From Chrysoperla carnea (lineage: Eukaryota > Arthropoda > Insecta > Neuroptera > Chrysopidae), in the NCBI RefSeq assembly GCF_905475395.1, contig NC_058339.1, forward strand, positions 51,345,172 through 51,409,171: 64,000 nt of DNA, read 5' to 3'. Below the pieces are notes generated by a model. The model did no database searches. It saw nothing but the letters and a program-made list of their open reading frames with translations, and was not told where the DNA came from. Each line of letters begins with the position of its first letter. Positions within the stretch are counted from its first letter, which is position 1. Positions 11,341-25,400 of this stretch are shown one piece after another. The position numbers and the translations under genes are program-made.

Positions 11341-13464
11341 GTTTTAATTATTTAAAAAATCTAAGAAACTGAAGTCAGTTTTTTACTTATTAATAAAAAC
11401 TACAATAAATTTGTTTTCAATCTTATTTTTAATATTATAATCACTTAATTTATTGCTTACGTTGTTAAAATTTATGTTTATTGTTTATTTATGTACCCAA
11501 TGACCGGATTAAAAAAGATTTCTTGTTGATAAATCTTATTGACTTAACTGTGTACTGAGTAGGGTTATCTAAAGTATAAATCAAGTTAATTTATAAATGA
11601 ACATTGGACATTACTAGCAATTTTCTGTTTTAAAAGAAAACTGTGTAAAAAATCGAAATTTTATGACTATTCAATTTAATTGCACTTAACACAAAAATTT
11701 AAACACGTATTAAAAAATACCGTAATTTTATTATTATATGTTAACGATGTTAACTGAGAATTTTAAAAATTTCATGTTTTAATTAAGAGTTTAGACAAAA
11801 GTTAAGTGTTAAGTCTTGTGGTCTCATAATTGATATTAATGTAAACATACATTAACTTTTAATATAAATATCAATTCTAATAATAATTTTTATATTTAAC
11901 CGACCTCAAGAATCGATGAAAAAGAGGAAGGTTTCTCTAATACAGAATACTTCTACTTAAAAGAGGGGGTCTGTAGGCCTATGTATAGGATTTAACGACC
12001 GCATTTTGATAAAACAGCTATAGTTAGATAACAAATTAATCTAACAGTCATAGCTATAGGTACATACCAACTATCCAACTTTTTGAATCTGAACAAACTT
12101 TATGATGATAAAACTTACCGTTTTGCTTAAAATCGCGAAAACCCCGTTTTTGTGACCTTTGACGCCGAGTTAATATTTTTCCAGGTATCGGATCGATGAG
12201 GGCTTTTTAGATTTCATTTATGATACGTGTTTTGAAGAATCCTAACAACTTTGAGCTGGGTGCGAATTTTTGAATCTTCACTCCTATTTTTTTGGTTTAA
12301 TTTGACCGGATAATAATAATAACCACAATAATCTACTTCAGACCAGTGACCACACTAAAAAGCAATGGTCATATACGAACACAATGTGTTATTTTTTAGT
12401 GCTATTTTTGAAGTTGGTTCTTTTTTGTTAATAAGTCATTAATAAGTCTTCCTATACATATTTGATAAGTAGCAAGTATTAATAAAGTTGAAAGCTTTAT
12501 AATTGACCCATATTAATTATAATTATTATGCAGGACAATTATCATTTCTCTTATTTGATTATTAAAATTCTTTCCACATTTGGAACATTTTTTAAGTTGA
12601 TAACAATAAACCAATCGGTTATTAATTTCTTTTTAAGATATACTATTTCATATTTGAAAATTACAATTAATTTTTTGCACTGATTACAATAAACCCTAAG
12701 ATGAATGTTCAAAATAGAGCAAAATGAAAAGCTATTTCTATTGTATGTAGGTACCAAAATTAGGTTCATTTTGATAATTATAATGTGTGGACAAATGGTG
12801 TCCTTCTTCCAAGTTGTCAACTTTATGGAAGTGAAATTACTGAAAAGAGTGCATAGTAAAGCTCACTTACCGAAAAGAAGACTTCTTTGTGTACCATAGT
12901 GCAATAGATAGTTACTAAAATGGCTTCCTTTCAGTTTCCGTGATCCACCGCAAATGTTTTCTGCGACAACCTCCCTATGGGACCGGTCGCCATGAATGGT
13001 TGAGTCCGCATACGGTAAAGTATAAAACAGTCTAAATTGTCCCCGGAATGTGCCAAAATTTCTTTGAAAACACACCCGTTAGGTCATGGAAATCAAACAA
13101 AGTCATGTTAGTTGCCAATATAGAGCTGAACCCTTATTTTTCAAAAAAAAATTTGACGCGCTCAAATTATGCTTTTATTTATGTGTACCAAAATTAACGA
13201 TTTTAAATGAAGTCTTGAAATGATTTTCGTTACTCCTTCGTTCTATACTAAATACCTTAACTTATTTAAAAACTGTTCAAATAAAATTTTCAAATTGCCT
13301 CCTTACACCTTAAAAGCAATGAATGGACACCAATGAACAACCATGTTGATTTGTCACATCCAGGTTTTTCTAGTTACTTTTAATTATTATCATTTTGATA
13401 CCATTTGACATGACAATTTATTTTATAACTACATTCACATAAATCAATCATACAAACGAAAAAT
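11341..13464. other. Intergenic / divergent promoter region of PXMP2-like B and GCN1
   Basis: About 2.1 kb between two divergently transcribed genes, so promoters of both should lie here; no certain core element was identified. A less AT-rich patch at about 12860-13080 includes a 70-codon minus-strand frame (12863-13075) ending beside a consensus-like GTAAGTGAG. I do not recognise a protein in it. A segment around 12120-12300 looks repeat-like but has no second copy in the window. Confidence 0.55.
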
Positions 13465-16400
13465 ATGGCAGACGACGAAGTAAGTGCCGCACGTGTATTC
13501 AATACGAATAATCCGTAAATATTGTATGAAGTACATTTAAAATAAACAAATTTTTTTTTCAGCTGTCTAAAGCTTTAAAAGACCTTTCTATTCGTATCCA
13601 AACCGCTAGTATTAAACAGCGACAAGTTGTAATACAAGATGTTATATCAGTTTTATCAAATGAAGGTAAAAATTAAATTGCAAATTAGGAAAAATCTTAT
13701 TTAATATGCGAATTTATTTGAAATTTATTCTTAAAGGGATCACCGAAAACATCATACGAGGAATATGTAAAGTATTACAATTGGTTTTACCTCGATATAG
13801 AGATTTGAAATCTCAAATTTTAGTCAAACATTTAATATCGACCTTATTAAAATATCATTTTGAATGGACGAAACAGCATTTAGTCATTATTTTAAAAGAA
13901 TGTGGGGAACAATTAAGAAATATTGTACCAACGTGAGTTACTTTTATTGTTTTACAAAGAAATTTTTGATTAATTAGGGCAAAGTGACAATAATTGCATA
14001 ATATGTTTTCAAGTTAAGTAAATACAATTCAGTAATCATTTTTGTCATTTCAGAACGTATACAGCCAAATCCAGCTTAATTGCATTAAATTGGTCACTCC
14101 TGTTATTTCAAGCAGCTTCAAAAGATTCGGAATGTTTGAAAAAAGTGATCGAAGAATTAGCTCCAATACAAGCTATTCTACTAACCACTATTATTTCAGT
14201 GGGGAATAATAAATTAACACGAAAAGCTAATAAGTGTTTAACGATTATGTGGAAATCTATTGAGGATAGTGAATCAACATATCTTGAAGTGTTAAGTAAC
14301 TCGGAACCAACTTCTGATGTAATTGTACTTGTAGCGTGTATCAATCAGACGCTAGATCAAAAGAATAAACAAGCTAATTTAATCAACAAATATAAGGTTA
14401 GTTCTTTCAAAATTATATCTATCTTCAATAAAATAGTTATATTTTTTACTTCATTAATAGTCGTGTCATTTTAGCATTTCATAGAGAATTTTTTTGTACC
14501 TCAACCTATCAACCAGTTTTTTTTTTTTTTTTAATGATCAGGAAGGTCCATATATCGGAATCTACATCTAACTTTTTGCCGCTAGAAAGTTTTGGTTTTG
14601 CAATGGGTCCAATAGGCTAATCATTAGAAATTATTTATAAGGTGATTTTTGAAAATTTTAAAACCTTGAAAATATGGGCCAGAAACAAATAATCGGGGGT
14701 TTTCGGGGTCTATGATCACTATTCCGAAATCAAAATTTCGATATAATCTCCCCCCTCTTGTAATTTACCCGCTGGTTCAAAATTGCAATATTCTGATTCA
14801 ACAAAATGGATCAAAAGAGTATACTCAGGGGTTTTTGGGGTCACTGAGCACGATTCCGAAGTTGGAATGAAGATGAACTTCCTTCTTCTGCGGATATTCG
14901 CACTCGCTGTTCAAAAACAGCAGGATTCTGTAAATATTCGACAATATGGACCAAAAAAGTATACTCGGGAGTTTTTGGGGTCACTGATCACGATTCCAAA
15001 GTTATAAAACTTTCTTTAGGTTTTTCGCCCTTCGTTGACCTAACAATGCATTTTTCTGTAAATATTCAATTTGGACCAGCGGAGTGAATTACTCTAGGAG
15101 GAGGGGAGTATATCGAAATTCTGACTTCAGAATAGTGACCAGCGATCCCGAAAACCCTTCAAATGTACGTTTCTGGCCGATTTTGTTGCATATTTTCAAG
15201 GTTTTGAAATTTTCAAAAATCACCTATCATAATAATGGGCTTTTTTGGCCCATAGCAATGGCCAAACTTTCTAGCGGCAAGAAGTTAGATGTAGATTTTG
15301 ATGCATGGACCTTCTTAAACATCACACTGTATAACACTGTTCTTTGATGGTCGTTTTATTTACATATATTTTTTTACAGGAAAAATTTTTGGATATATTT
15401 ATAAAAACTTTAATTAGTTGTAAAACGAAACCATCACCAACAATAATTGTAGCATGTTATCCATTTTTAAAATTGATCAATCATGAAGATTTTAAAAATG
15501 TTCTACTGCCAGCTTTACAAAAAGCAATGCTACGTAGTCCAGAAGTAATTTTGGAATGTGTTGGTCTAGTTATATCTGGTATATCAATTGACTTAAGTAA
15601 TTATGCTGCCGATATTGGTAAAAGTTTAACAGGTATGATTCGTTAAAGTATAAGCTATTACAACTTGGATTAAATATAAAATTTAGTACCTAAGCTAATT
15701 TCGACCCCAAAAACACAAAATATCAAGTTTATTTGGTGATTGGGTAAATAATTTCTAAGATATCGTTCAAGATCCTGATACGAAGAGCGATTACTCGGTT
15801 CGATTTCAGGCAATTTCTAATAAAATGTTTGTCTAGTCCAATGAATTAAATTTTCGTAACTCCTGGGTATTAATTATTCCATAAAATTCAAAACCCAAAA
15901 GATCTTTTTTTTTTAAATTTGGAATTTTTAATTTACCACAAAAATATCTTCAACAAAAATAAATAAACTTTCTTAAAAATATTTTGTTCTAAAATTAATA
16001 CATTTTTATACCATGTATATATGAAATATACATAGTATATTAAGTTTAGTCCAAAGTTTGTAACGCCTAAAAATATTCAAGCTACGAAAAAAATTTTGGT
16101 ATAGGTGTTCATAGAATCACCTAATTAGTCCATTTCCGGTTGTCCGTCCGTCCGTCTGTGCACACGATAATTCAAAAACGATAAGAGATATCAAGATGAA
16201 ATTTTTATAGCGTACTCAGGACCTAAAAACTGAGGTCATGTTCGTAAATGAGCAATATGGGTCAATTGGGTCTTGGGTCCGTAGGATCTATCTTGTAAAC
16301 CGTTAGAGATAGAACAAAAGTTTAAATGTAAAAAATGTTCTTTATAAAAAAATAAACAACTTTTGCTTGAAACATTTTTTTGTAAACATCACTGTTTACC

Positions 16401-19400
16401 CACGAGGGCGCTTATTAGGTGCAAATTTTATAGTATACATTAATATGGGAATATCAGTGTGTGTGTAGCTATTTAAAAGTGAATCATCATTTTTTATTAA
16501 CGTGACGTCAAAAAACAAACGATTGCTTCATCAACACTGTCTATACATGGTATTTCAACAATTAACTCAGTCAATTGTTTGTTTTCACTTGTTTTACAGT
16601 TAATTTAAGTTCGAAAAATGATCTAGTACGTGAAGAAGCTGCTATTGGTTGTAAACATCTTTCTATGCACTGTAACAAAGCGGACGCCATTGAAAGTTTA
16701 TTGACTCAAACATTTGGAATATTTAATGGTTCAAATGGGAAATTAACTGTACTCGAACATAAATTGAGTGTATTGAAAGGTGCCGGTAATTTAAGCGAAA
16801 ATAACATAACAAACAATACAAATTTAGCTCAATCTGCTGCCGAACATTTTTTCAAAGTACTTGAATCTGAAGTGAATGAAACATGTTTATGTTTTGCATT
16901 AAAACAATTATCCAGATGGTGTCAAAAATTTGTTAAAGAAATTCCGAAAAAAGTTATTGATGGTTTAAAGAAAGGAATGGAGTTAAAAACATCGACTCCA
17001 AATGTTCGCGTTGTGTATATTGAATGTATGCTAACATGTTTTAATAAAAGTATGACCACACAAGGAATTGATTTGATACCGGCGTTGCTAAAATCTGTAG
17101 AACGTGCTGTAGCGCAATCGACACAACCTGGACCTGTTACTGAAGGTGTATGTGCGGCTAGATTACTCTTACGAATTGCTAAAGCTGATTCTAATACAAC
17201 AGCAAAAATGCAGCCATTATGGAATGTTATTTACGATATGGATAAACAAATATTTATTTCGGATAAATTTTTAACTATTGGAACTGAAGATGGTAAGGAT
17301 TTTATATTTGAAATTGATTAATGCTCTATAAATTAATTTGTACTTACAAAAATTTTAGTATCTTAAGAAGCGAAGTTAGAAATGTTATGCCCTTTTTAGA
17401 AGCAATTTGTCACTTGACGGTGGGGGGACTTCTGCCTGAATGAATGAATCAATCAAAAGTTTCGGATTCAAATATTCTATTTCTAAATCACAATAAACAA
17501 AGTAGATTTTTCGTAACTAATTCTTGATTTGCATGCACTGGCCAAATGCACCATGAACTCTGTTATAAACATACACATATAATTTACTTTGTATATTTCA
17601 TTCGATTTAAACGAATTTCATTTAATTAGGATTTAGTTTTTACAAAAATTTCGTCCGACACACCTCTTACAAAACAAGAATTAATTTATCATTCTCCAAA
17701 TTCAAAACTAAAGATAATAAATTTTTTCAGCTTTGTTACATGTGGTATTACTCTGTGAAAGTTTACTTTTGGATCATTTACCAAAATTAGTTGGTAAAGA
17801 ATTACCAATCTACAAAGCGATAATTCATTCCACATGTTCAATTCCACATCATATTCGAAAATTAGCGCTAAGTTCAATCAAACAAATCATATCAGCGCCA
17901 AAGTCTACAGGCACAGTTCATGCATGTGCATTACTGACAGAATTATCAAATTATATGTTTTCGGCGAAAATAGTTAATCGAGAACAACGCGAATCATCAG
18001 AACCTACGAAGAATCATGAAGTACATCCACATATTTTTGTTGAAGTAAGGCTTCGTTGATTAAAAAGTTACATTTCAAATATTTTGAACCTTATTCAATA
18101 TTTTAGATTATTACCACAATCTGTTCGAGAAGTAACTTAGCTGTAAAAGATGCTCATCAATTGGCGTTCACTGCGTTAGTACCAACACATCATCCTTCGG
18201 TTGTAAATATTGCACCAGGTTTATGGAGACGGCTTATTAAATATATTAAAGTTGAGCCCAAAAAGTTTATTAATTTATATATTAAACAAATCTATAAAAC
18301 GTATATTGATGATTACACGGCTACACCGGTAAGTTTTTACACTAACCATATACAGTCCGTTCTGTAAATCATTTCCCATAGTACATCAATAAGTGTGAAA
18401 GATTACATTTATATTAATCAATGTGTATAAAAAAGAGACTATTACAGTGAAACTTGGTTAAGTGAGACATCAAGGGACCTGCAAATTTTTCTCATATGTA
18501 GAGGTATTTCCCTTATCCAGGTATAAATAAAAATTTGTCTCATTTACAGAGGGTACCATTAATAGAGGTCAGAATACAGGCTATTTCAGTTATAGAGATG
18601 CGATTATTAAATAAAATAAGTTATTATTTAAATATACGTGAGATTTAATCTTTATTGGGAATCAAAAAAAGATGTAAATAATATAAATCCTTCAGAACAT
18701 TGCAATTGTATTTTATCTTTATTCTGAATTATTCTACAAAGAGTAGATTTTGGCACATTAAATCCGACACAGACTTCATCGCGTGTTTTCCCACTTTCAT
18801 AAACGGATATTAACTTCAGTTTTTCACGTACTGATAACGATTTTAAATCCGTATGTTAGTAAAGCAAAACTAAAACTGAAGGTCATTGAGGCTCAAAATT
18901 GTGTGGAATTTACGGATAGAATAAGAATAAGTAAATAAACAAACAAAACGGTGTTATCTCAGCTGCAGAGGTTAATGCATATAAAATTCACTCGTTGTCT
19001 CAGTTATAGAGGTAACTATGACGATAAAATTGAAAGAACGAATCCCAGATGTAGAGGTTTGCTACGTTCCACTAACAGAGGTAATTCAGTGCCAGTGCCA
19101 GAGGTAATTCAAGTGTTGGGACCTCAGCATGAGTTCCAGCTATGGAGGTTTCTCACTTATCCAGATTCCACTTAACCAAGTTCCACTGTATATAGTTTTC
19201 TAAAGCATTTCACATTAATTATTTCATACACACATACATATGCTATTGCGCTTCAAGCTGTATCGTCATTTAAGATGTCATTGAAGAGTGGGGATTTTGT
19301 ATTGCATTCTTAGTTAATAAATTTCTTTTTTTAATTTACTTTTTTAGACAAACGAAAACATCTTAGCTAACTTAATCTCTTTGACACCAGATCTATTATT

Positions 19401-22400
19401 ATCATATTTAGTCCAACAAGTTGAAGGGCGATTAAAATTACCGGCACTTTTACAAATTACAAAGGATGATTATTTTATATTTTTAACACCCGAAGGGGAA
19501 TTGTACGATAAGAGTGTTATTCCAGGGTAGGTTTTTAATTTCATTACAAGATTGATTATAGAATTTTGTGTTTTTGATTTTCAATTGATTTTTAGAAATG
19601 ATGAAAACACTCTAAATACTATGAATATGAAACGAGAAAGTAAAGCTTACAGTTACAAAGAACAGCAAGAAGAATTAGCGTTGCGCCGTGAATTACTTGA
19701 GAAAAAGAAAAAAGAAGGAAAAATCACTGAACCACAATATACTCCAAAACAATTGGAAATTATTAAAGCACAAAAAGACAAAGAATCTGCAATAAGAAGT
19801 AAATTAACTGAGGTTAGCATTTCATATTTCGAGTCTCATACATGTTATAAACAATAAATAATTTAAATTACAAACAAGAAACTAACCAGTTACAAAAAGA
19901 GTGGCGCAAGTATATTTAAAAAAGTTGCCTTTAAATACGAAAATAAAAAAAAAACTATCAAAAATACATTAAAATTAATGTTAAAAGTTACCTTAAAATA
20001 GTACATTTTCTATCGCCAGATAAAACCACGGTCTTGGTGGATTTCCCCAATTTTTATTTCCTACATTTCACAATATTGAAATGTCTTTTTTTTTGCAGCT
20101 AAACACTATGCTAACAAATACAGTATCTTTAGTTCGAGCCTCAGCTAAAGGGCATCCAGTCGAATTATCTGTATTTTATCGTGATTTAATTCCAGCCGTA
20201 CTTGGAACTTTGCAATCACCGTTAGCAGCTCCATTATTAACATCACTTTTCGTAGATTTACACGAAACAATTTTCGTAAATGAACTGAAATATATTGGAA
20301 ATTTAATTTCACACGTATCGCTTCGCTTGTTGAAACCTGCCTGTGATTTAGATCCACTCTGGGAAGAAGAAAATTTAACAGATGCAATAAAACGAACAAT
20401 CAATTATATTCACGATACTACAATTAAAACTCGTGATCCAGAATTAAATCCAGAAACGCCACAATTTCATTTTTCAGCTCCAATGTTAAGTTATACTTTC
20501 CCGTTTTTAAAAACAAGTTTGCTTTCACCGGAAATTAAAGCGGACGAAAAAGTTTTACATGATGCGTTACAAATTATCTCTGAACATTCAAAATTGCGAG
20601 GCCAATTAACAGGCGATAAACGTGATATATTCCATCCAAAATTACTTCCACATAGGCAAATGTTTGAGTTATTAGTTGAATTAGTTAGCTCCACAACTGG
20701 GCGAGTACAATCTCAAGCTGTTGCGTGTTTATTGGATGTGGCAAAAAGTGCTGGAGGTGGTGAGAACTGTGCAAAAGCTTCAGAATCTGAATTAAGTGTT
20801 TTGTTAGTAGCGCTTCAAAATCCATCCGAATTTGTTCGAGATGCTGCATTACGAGCTTTGCAATTAATGGCATCTACAATTCCTACACCGAAAGAGAATA
20901 AAGAATTAGCTTTAACCACGTTACGTAGGGTGTGGATTGCCAAATATGATAATTCCGAAGAAATAAGGTATGAGAACAAAGTTCCATATGTTTTAAAATT
21001 ACTAATGAAGGAAATGTTTTTAGGACTTTGGCAGAAAAATTATGGGAGGATGCTCACTTAGAAGTTTCTAATAATTTAGGTGAATTAATTATGCAAGATA
21101 TTCAACATCCTGTTGAATGTATTCAACAATCTGCCGCATGCGCATTACGTGCACTTCTAGAACAAGAAATTCAAACAAATCCAAAGAAAATTGATACAAT
21201 CATACAGAGGCTTTTGAATATTTATAAGGACAAATTAAATGTAAGTTATAAAACAAAGATTCGATTTCAATATATTGTGGGCAGAGTTATCAAATTCGGA
21301 TAAAGGCTAAAATTTTTAATTATGTATAAATATTGAGACATCTAAGACATATTTCGCTATATTTGCTCTTAAACAAAAAAATTCTTCATTGTAAAATGTT
21401 TTATGAGTTTTGATATCTTAAAGATATACAACAAACACTCTTATTTTTTGATCGATGGTTATAGAAAAATATTTTTTTTTTTTGCAGATAATACCACCAA
21501 CATTGGATAATTTCGGTCGAGTTGTAGAACAATCTATCGATATGTGGGGCCCAAGACGAGGCGTAGCACTTGCTTTAAAACAATTAGCACCGTTAATTCC
21601 GCTAGAATCAATTGGTAAATTAATATCATTTTTCGTAAAAAGTGGATTAGCTGATCGCCATGAAGATGTACGTGCTGAAATGTTAGCTGCAGCTTTAGCT
21701 GTTGTTGAATTGCATGGAAAAGATACAATTAGCACAGTTTTACCAGTATTTGAACAATTTATGGATAAAACACCAAAATCTGGTGGCTTTGATTCTGTTC
21801 GACAAAGTGTTGTAATTTTAATGGGATCATTAGCAAAACATTTAGAAAAGGATGATGAACGATTAAAACCAATTGTAATGAGATTAGTAGCAGCGTTATC
21901 AACACCTTCACAACAGGTAACTGGCAATTTTTAAGCTGCTGTGAATCCGCAGCAGAATCCGTTTATCTTATTCCAATCTCCTGCAACTAGAAATAATGAG
22001 TCACTTTTAACATTTCAAATTCTTGCGGTCCGTATTTAATTATTTCAAACTTATGACAAATTTATGTTTAGTTTTCTTATACTAATTTTCAAATTTAAAT
22101 TATTATATTTTCACTGTAGGACTTTTTTGAAAATACAGTTTTGAACTTTTTTTAGGTGCAAGAAGCCGTTGCAAATTGCTTACCACCGTTAGTTCCAGCA
22201 ATAAGGGATGACGCTCCAAATATTGTTAACAAATTATTACATCAACTATTAAAATCCGAAAAGTATGGTGATAGAAAAGGGGCTGCTTATGGAATCGCTG
22301 GTTTGGTTAAAGGAATGGGTATTTTAGCTCTCAAACAATTAGATATCATGACCAAATTAACGGAAGCTATCCAAGATAAAAAGAATTATAAGCATCGTGA

Positions 22401-25400
22401 AGGAGCTTTATTTGCGTTTGAAATGTTGTGCGCAATGTTAGGTCGATTATTTGAGCCGTATATAGTTCATGTGTTACCACATTTACTCTTGTGTTTTGGA
22501 GATTCTAGTCAATATGTTCGTACAGCCACGGATGATACAGCTCGCGTTGTTATGAGTAAACTTTCAGCTCATGGTGTTAAATTAGTTTTGCCATCATTGT
22601 TGGCTGCTTTAGAAGAAGATTCATGGCGAACGAAAACTGGATCGGTTGAATTATTAGGATCTATGGCATACTGTGCACCAAAACAATTATCATCGTGTTT
22701 ACCTAGTATTGTACCCAAATTAATTGAAGTTTTAAGTGATTCTCATATTAGAGTACAAGGTGCTGGTGCGGAAGCTTTGAAAGTGATTGGATCTGTAATA
22801 AGAAATCCAGAAATTCAAGCAATTGTTCCTGTATTATTAGGAGCTTTACAAGATCCATCAAATAAAACTTCGGCTTGCTTGCAAACATTACTTGATACTC
22901 AATTTGTTCATTTTATTGATGCTCCATCTCTTGCTTTAATAATGCCTGTGGTACAACGAGCTTTCCAGGATCGCTCAACTGAAACTAGAAAAATGGCAGC
23001 ACAAATTATTGGAAATATGTATTCGTTAACCGATCAAAAAGATTTGAAACCATATTTACCAACCATTATTCCAGGGCTTAAAACATCTCTCTTAGATCCA
23101 GTGCCAGAGGTATTTTCATATTTTTTAAGTTATACAGAATGATTTTAAAATAATTTATTTATAGGTTCGAAGTGTCAGTGCTCGAGCTCTCGGTGCAATG
23201 GTTCGAGGAATGGGTGAAGCTAGTTTTGAAGATTTGTTACCATGGTTGATGAATACTTTAACTTCCGAAACTAGTTCTGTTGATAGATCTGGTGCTGCTC
23301 AAGGTCTATCTGAAGTAGTCGCTGGTCTCGGTGTCGAAAAATTGCATAAATTGATGCCAGAAATAATATCTACGGCAGAACGAACAGATATTGCACCGCA
23401 TGTTAAAGATGGTTATATTATGATGTTTATTTACTTACCTTCAGCTTTTACAGCAGAATTTACGCCATATATTGGACAAATCATAAATCCTATTCTTCAA
23501 GCATTAGCTGATGAAAATGAATACGTTCGAGATACGGCACTTAAAGCTGGACAACGTATTGTTAATTTATATGCTGAATCTGCTATTATGCTTTTGTTGC
23601 CAGAACTTGAGCGTGGCTTATTTGATGATAATTGGCGAATTCGTTATAGGTATGTATTTGTCATTTTTCCATTAATCCTAAATTTGTTATCTAGCTAGAA
23701 CGGCCAATTATGAATATCAGTATTCTAGAATCTAGTCTAGATAACAAAATGGTGCCGAACTTTTACCGTATGTTAGTCTATTTTTAATAATTTTTTTATC
23801 TACAGCTCGGTGCAATTACTTGGAGATTTATTGTATCGAATATCTGGTGTATCTGGTAAAATGTCTACCGAAACAGCCAGTGAGGATGATAACTTTGGTA
23901 CAGAACAATCTCATCACGCAATTATACGAACTCTTGGTGCAGAGCGGCGTAATCGTGTACTAGCTGGTCTTTATATGGGACGATCGGATGTCGCTTTAAT
24001 GGTGCGACAAGCTGCACTTCATGTATGGAAAGTCGTCGTTACAAACACTCCAAGAACATTACGAGAAATCCTTCCGACATTATTTACCTTATTATTGGGT
24101 TGTTTAGCCAGTACAAGTTATGATAAACGTCAAGTAGCAGCAAGAACTTTAGGGGATTTAGTCAGAAAATTAGGTGAACGAGTTCTTCCGGAAATTATAC
24201 CTATTTTAGAAGAAGGTTTACAATCAGATCAAGCCGATACGCGACAAGGAGTATGTATTGGTTTATCAGAAATAATGGCTTCCACATCACGAGATATGGT
24301 ACTAACATTTGTTAATTCTCTGGTTCCAACTGTGCGAAAAGCACTTTGTGATCCATTGCCAGAAGTACGTCAAGCTGCTGCAAAAACTTTTGATAGTTTA
24401 CATTCAACTGTTGGTGTTAAAGCATTGGATGACATTTTACCAGCTATGTTGAATCAATTAAACGATGAAAATGAGGAATTAGTTGAATGTACACTTGATG
24501 GTCTACGACAAGTTATGGCAATCAAGTCACGAGTTGTTTTGCCATATTTAGTTCCACAATTGGCTGCACCTCCTGTTAATACTAAGGCGCTGGCTATTTT
24601 AGCATCAGTTGCTGGAGAAGCTTTAACACGGTTCTTAAACAAAATTCTACCAGCTTTATTAACAGCGTTGTCTGATTCACATGGCACTCCTGATGAAGCT
24701 CAACAACTAGAGTATTGTCAAACAGTCGTTCTTTCTGTAACCGATGAAGCAGGAACTCGTACTATTATTGATCAGTTGTTAGAACACACACGATCTGATA
24801 GTCCACAGCGGCGAAGATCAGCTGCTGCTTTACTTTGTGCATTCTGTGGATCATCTAAAGCAGATTTCTCAATCCATATTCCTCAATTAATGCGTGGATT
24901 AATCCATTTATGTACTGATAGTGATAAAGAAGTGCTACAAATGGCATGGGAAGCATTAAATGCTGTTACGAAAACAATTGAACCCAAACAACAAGCTCTG
25001 TATGTCGCGGATGTTCGACAAGCAGTTCGATTTGCTCTTAGTGACATGAAGAACTCAGATTTAATACCAGGTTTTTGTTTGCCAAAAGGCATTATGCCTA
25101 TATTACCAATCTTCCGTGAAGCGATACTTAATGGTGATGGTGACGAAAAAGAAAGTGCTGCACAAGGTTTAGGCGAAGTAATTAAAGTTACCAGTGCAAC
25201 GGCATTACAACCATCGGTTGTAACAATCACGGGTCCATTAATTCGTATTCTAGGAGATCGGTTTAGTTGGCAAGTGAAAGCTGCTGTTTTGGAAACATTA
25301 GCAATACTTTTAGCTAAAGTCGGTGTTATGTTAAAACAATTTTTACCACAATTACAAACAACATTTTTGAAAGCATTACATGATCCAACAAGGCAAGTAC

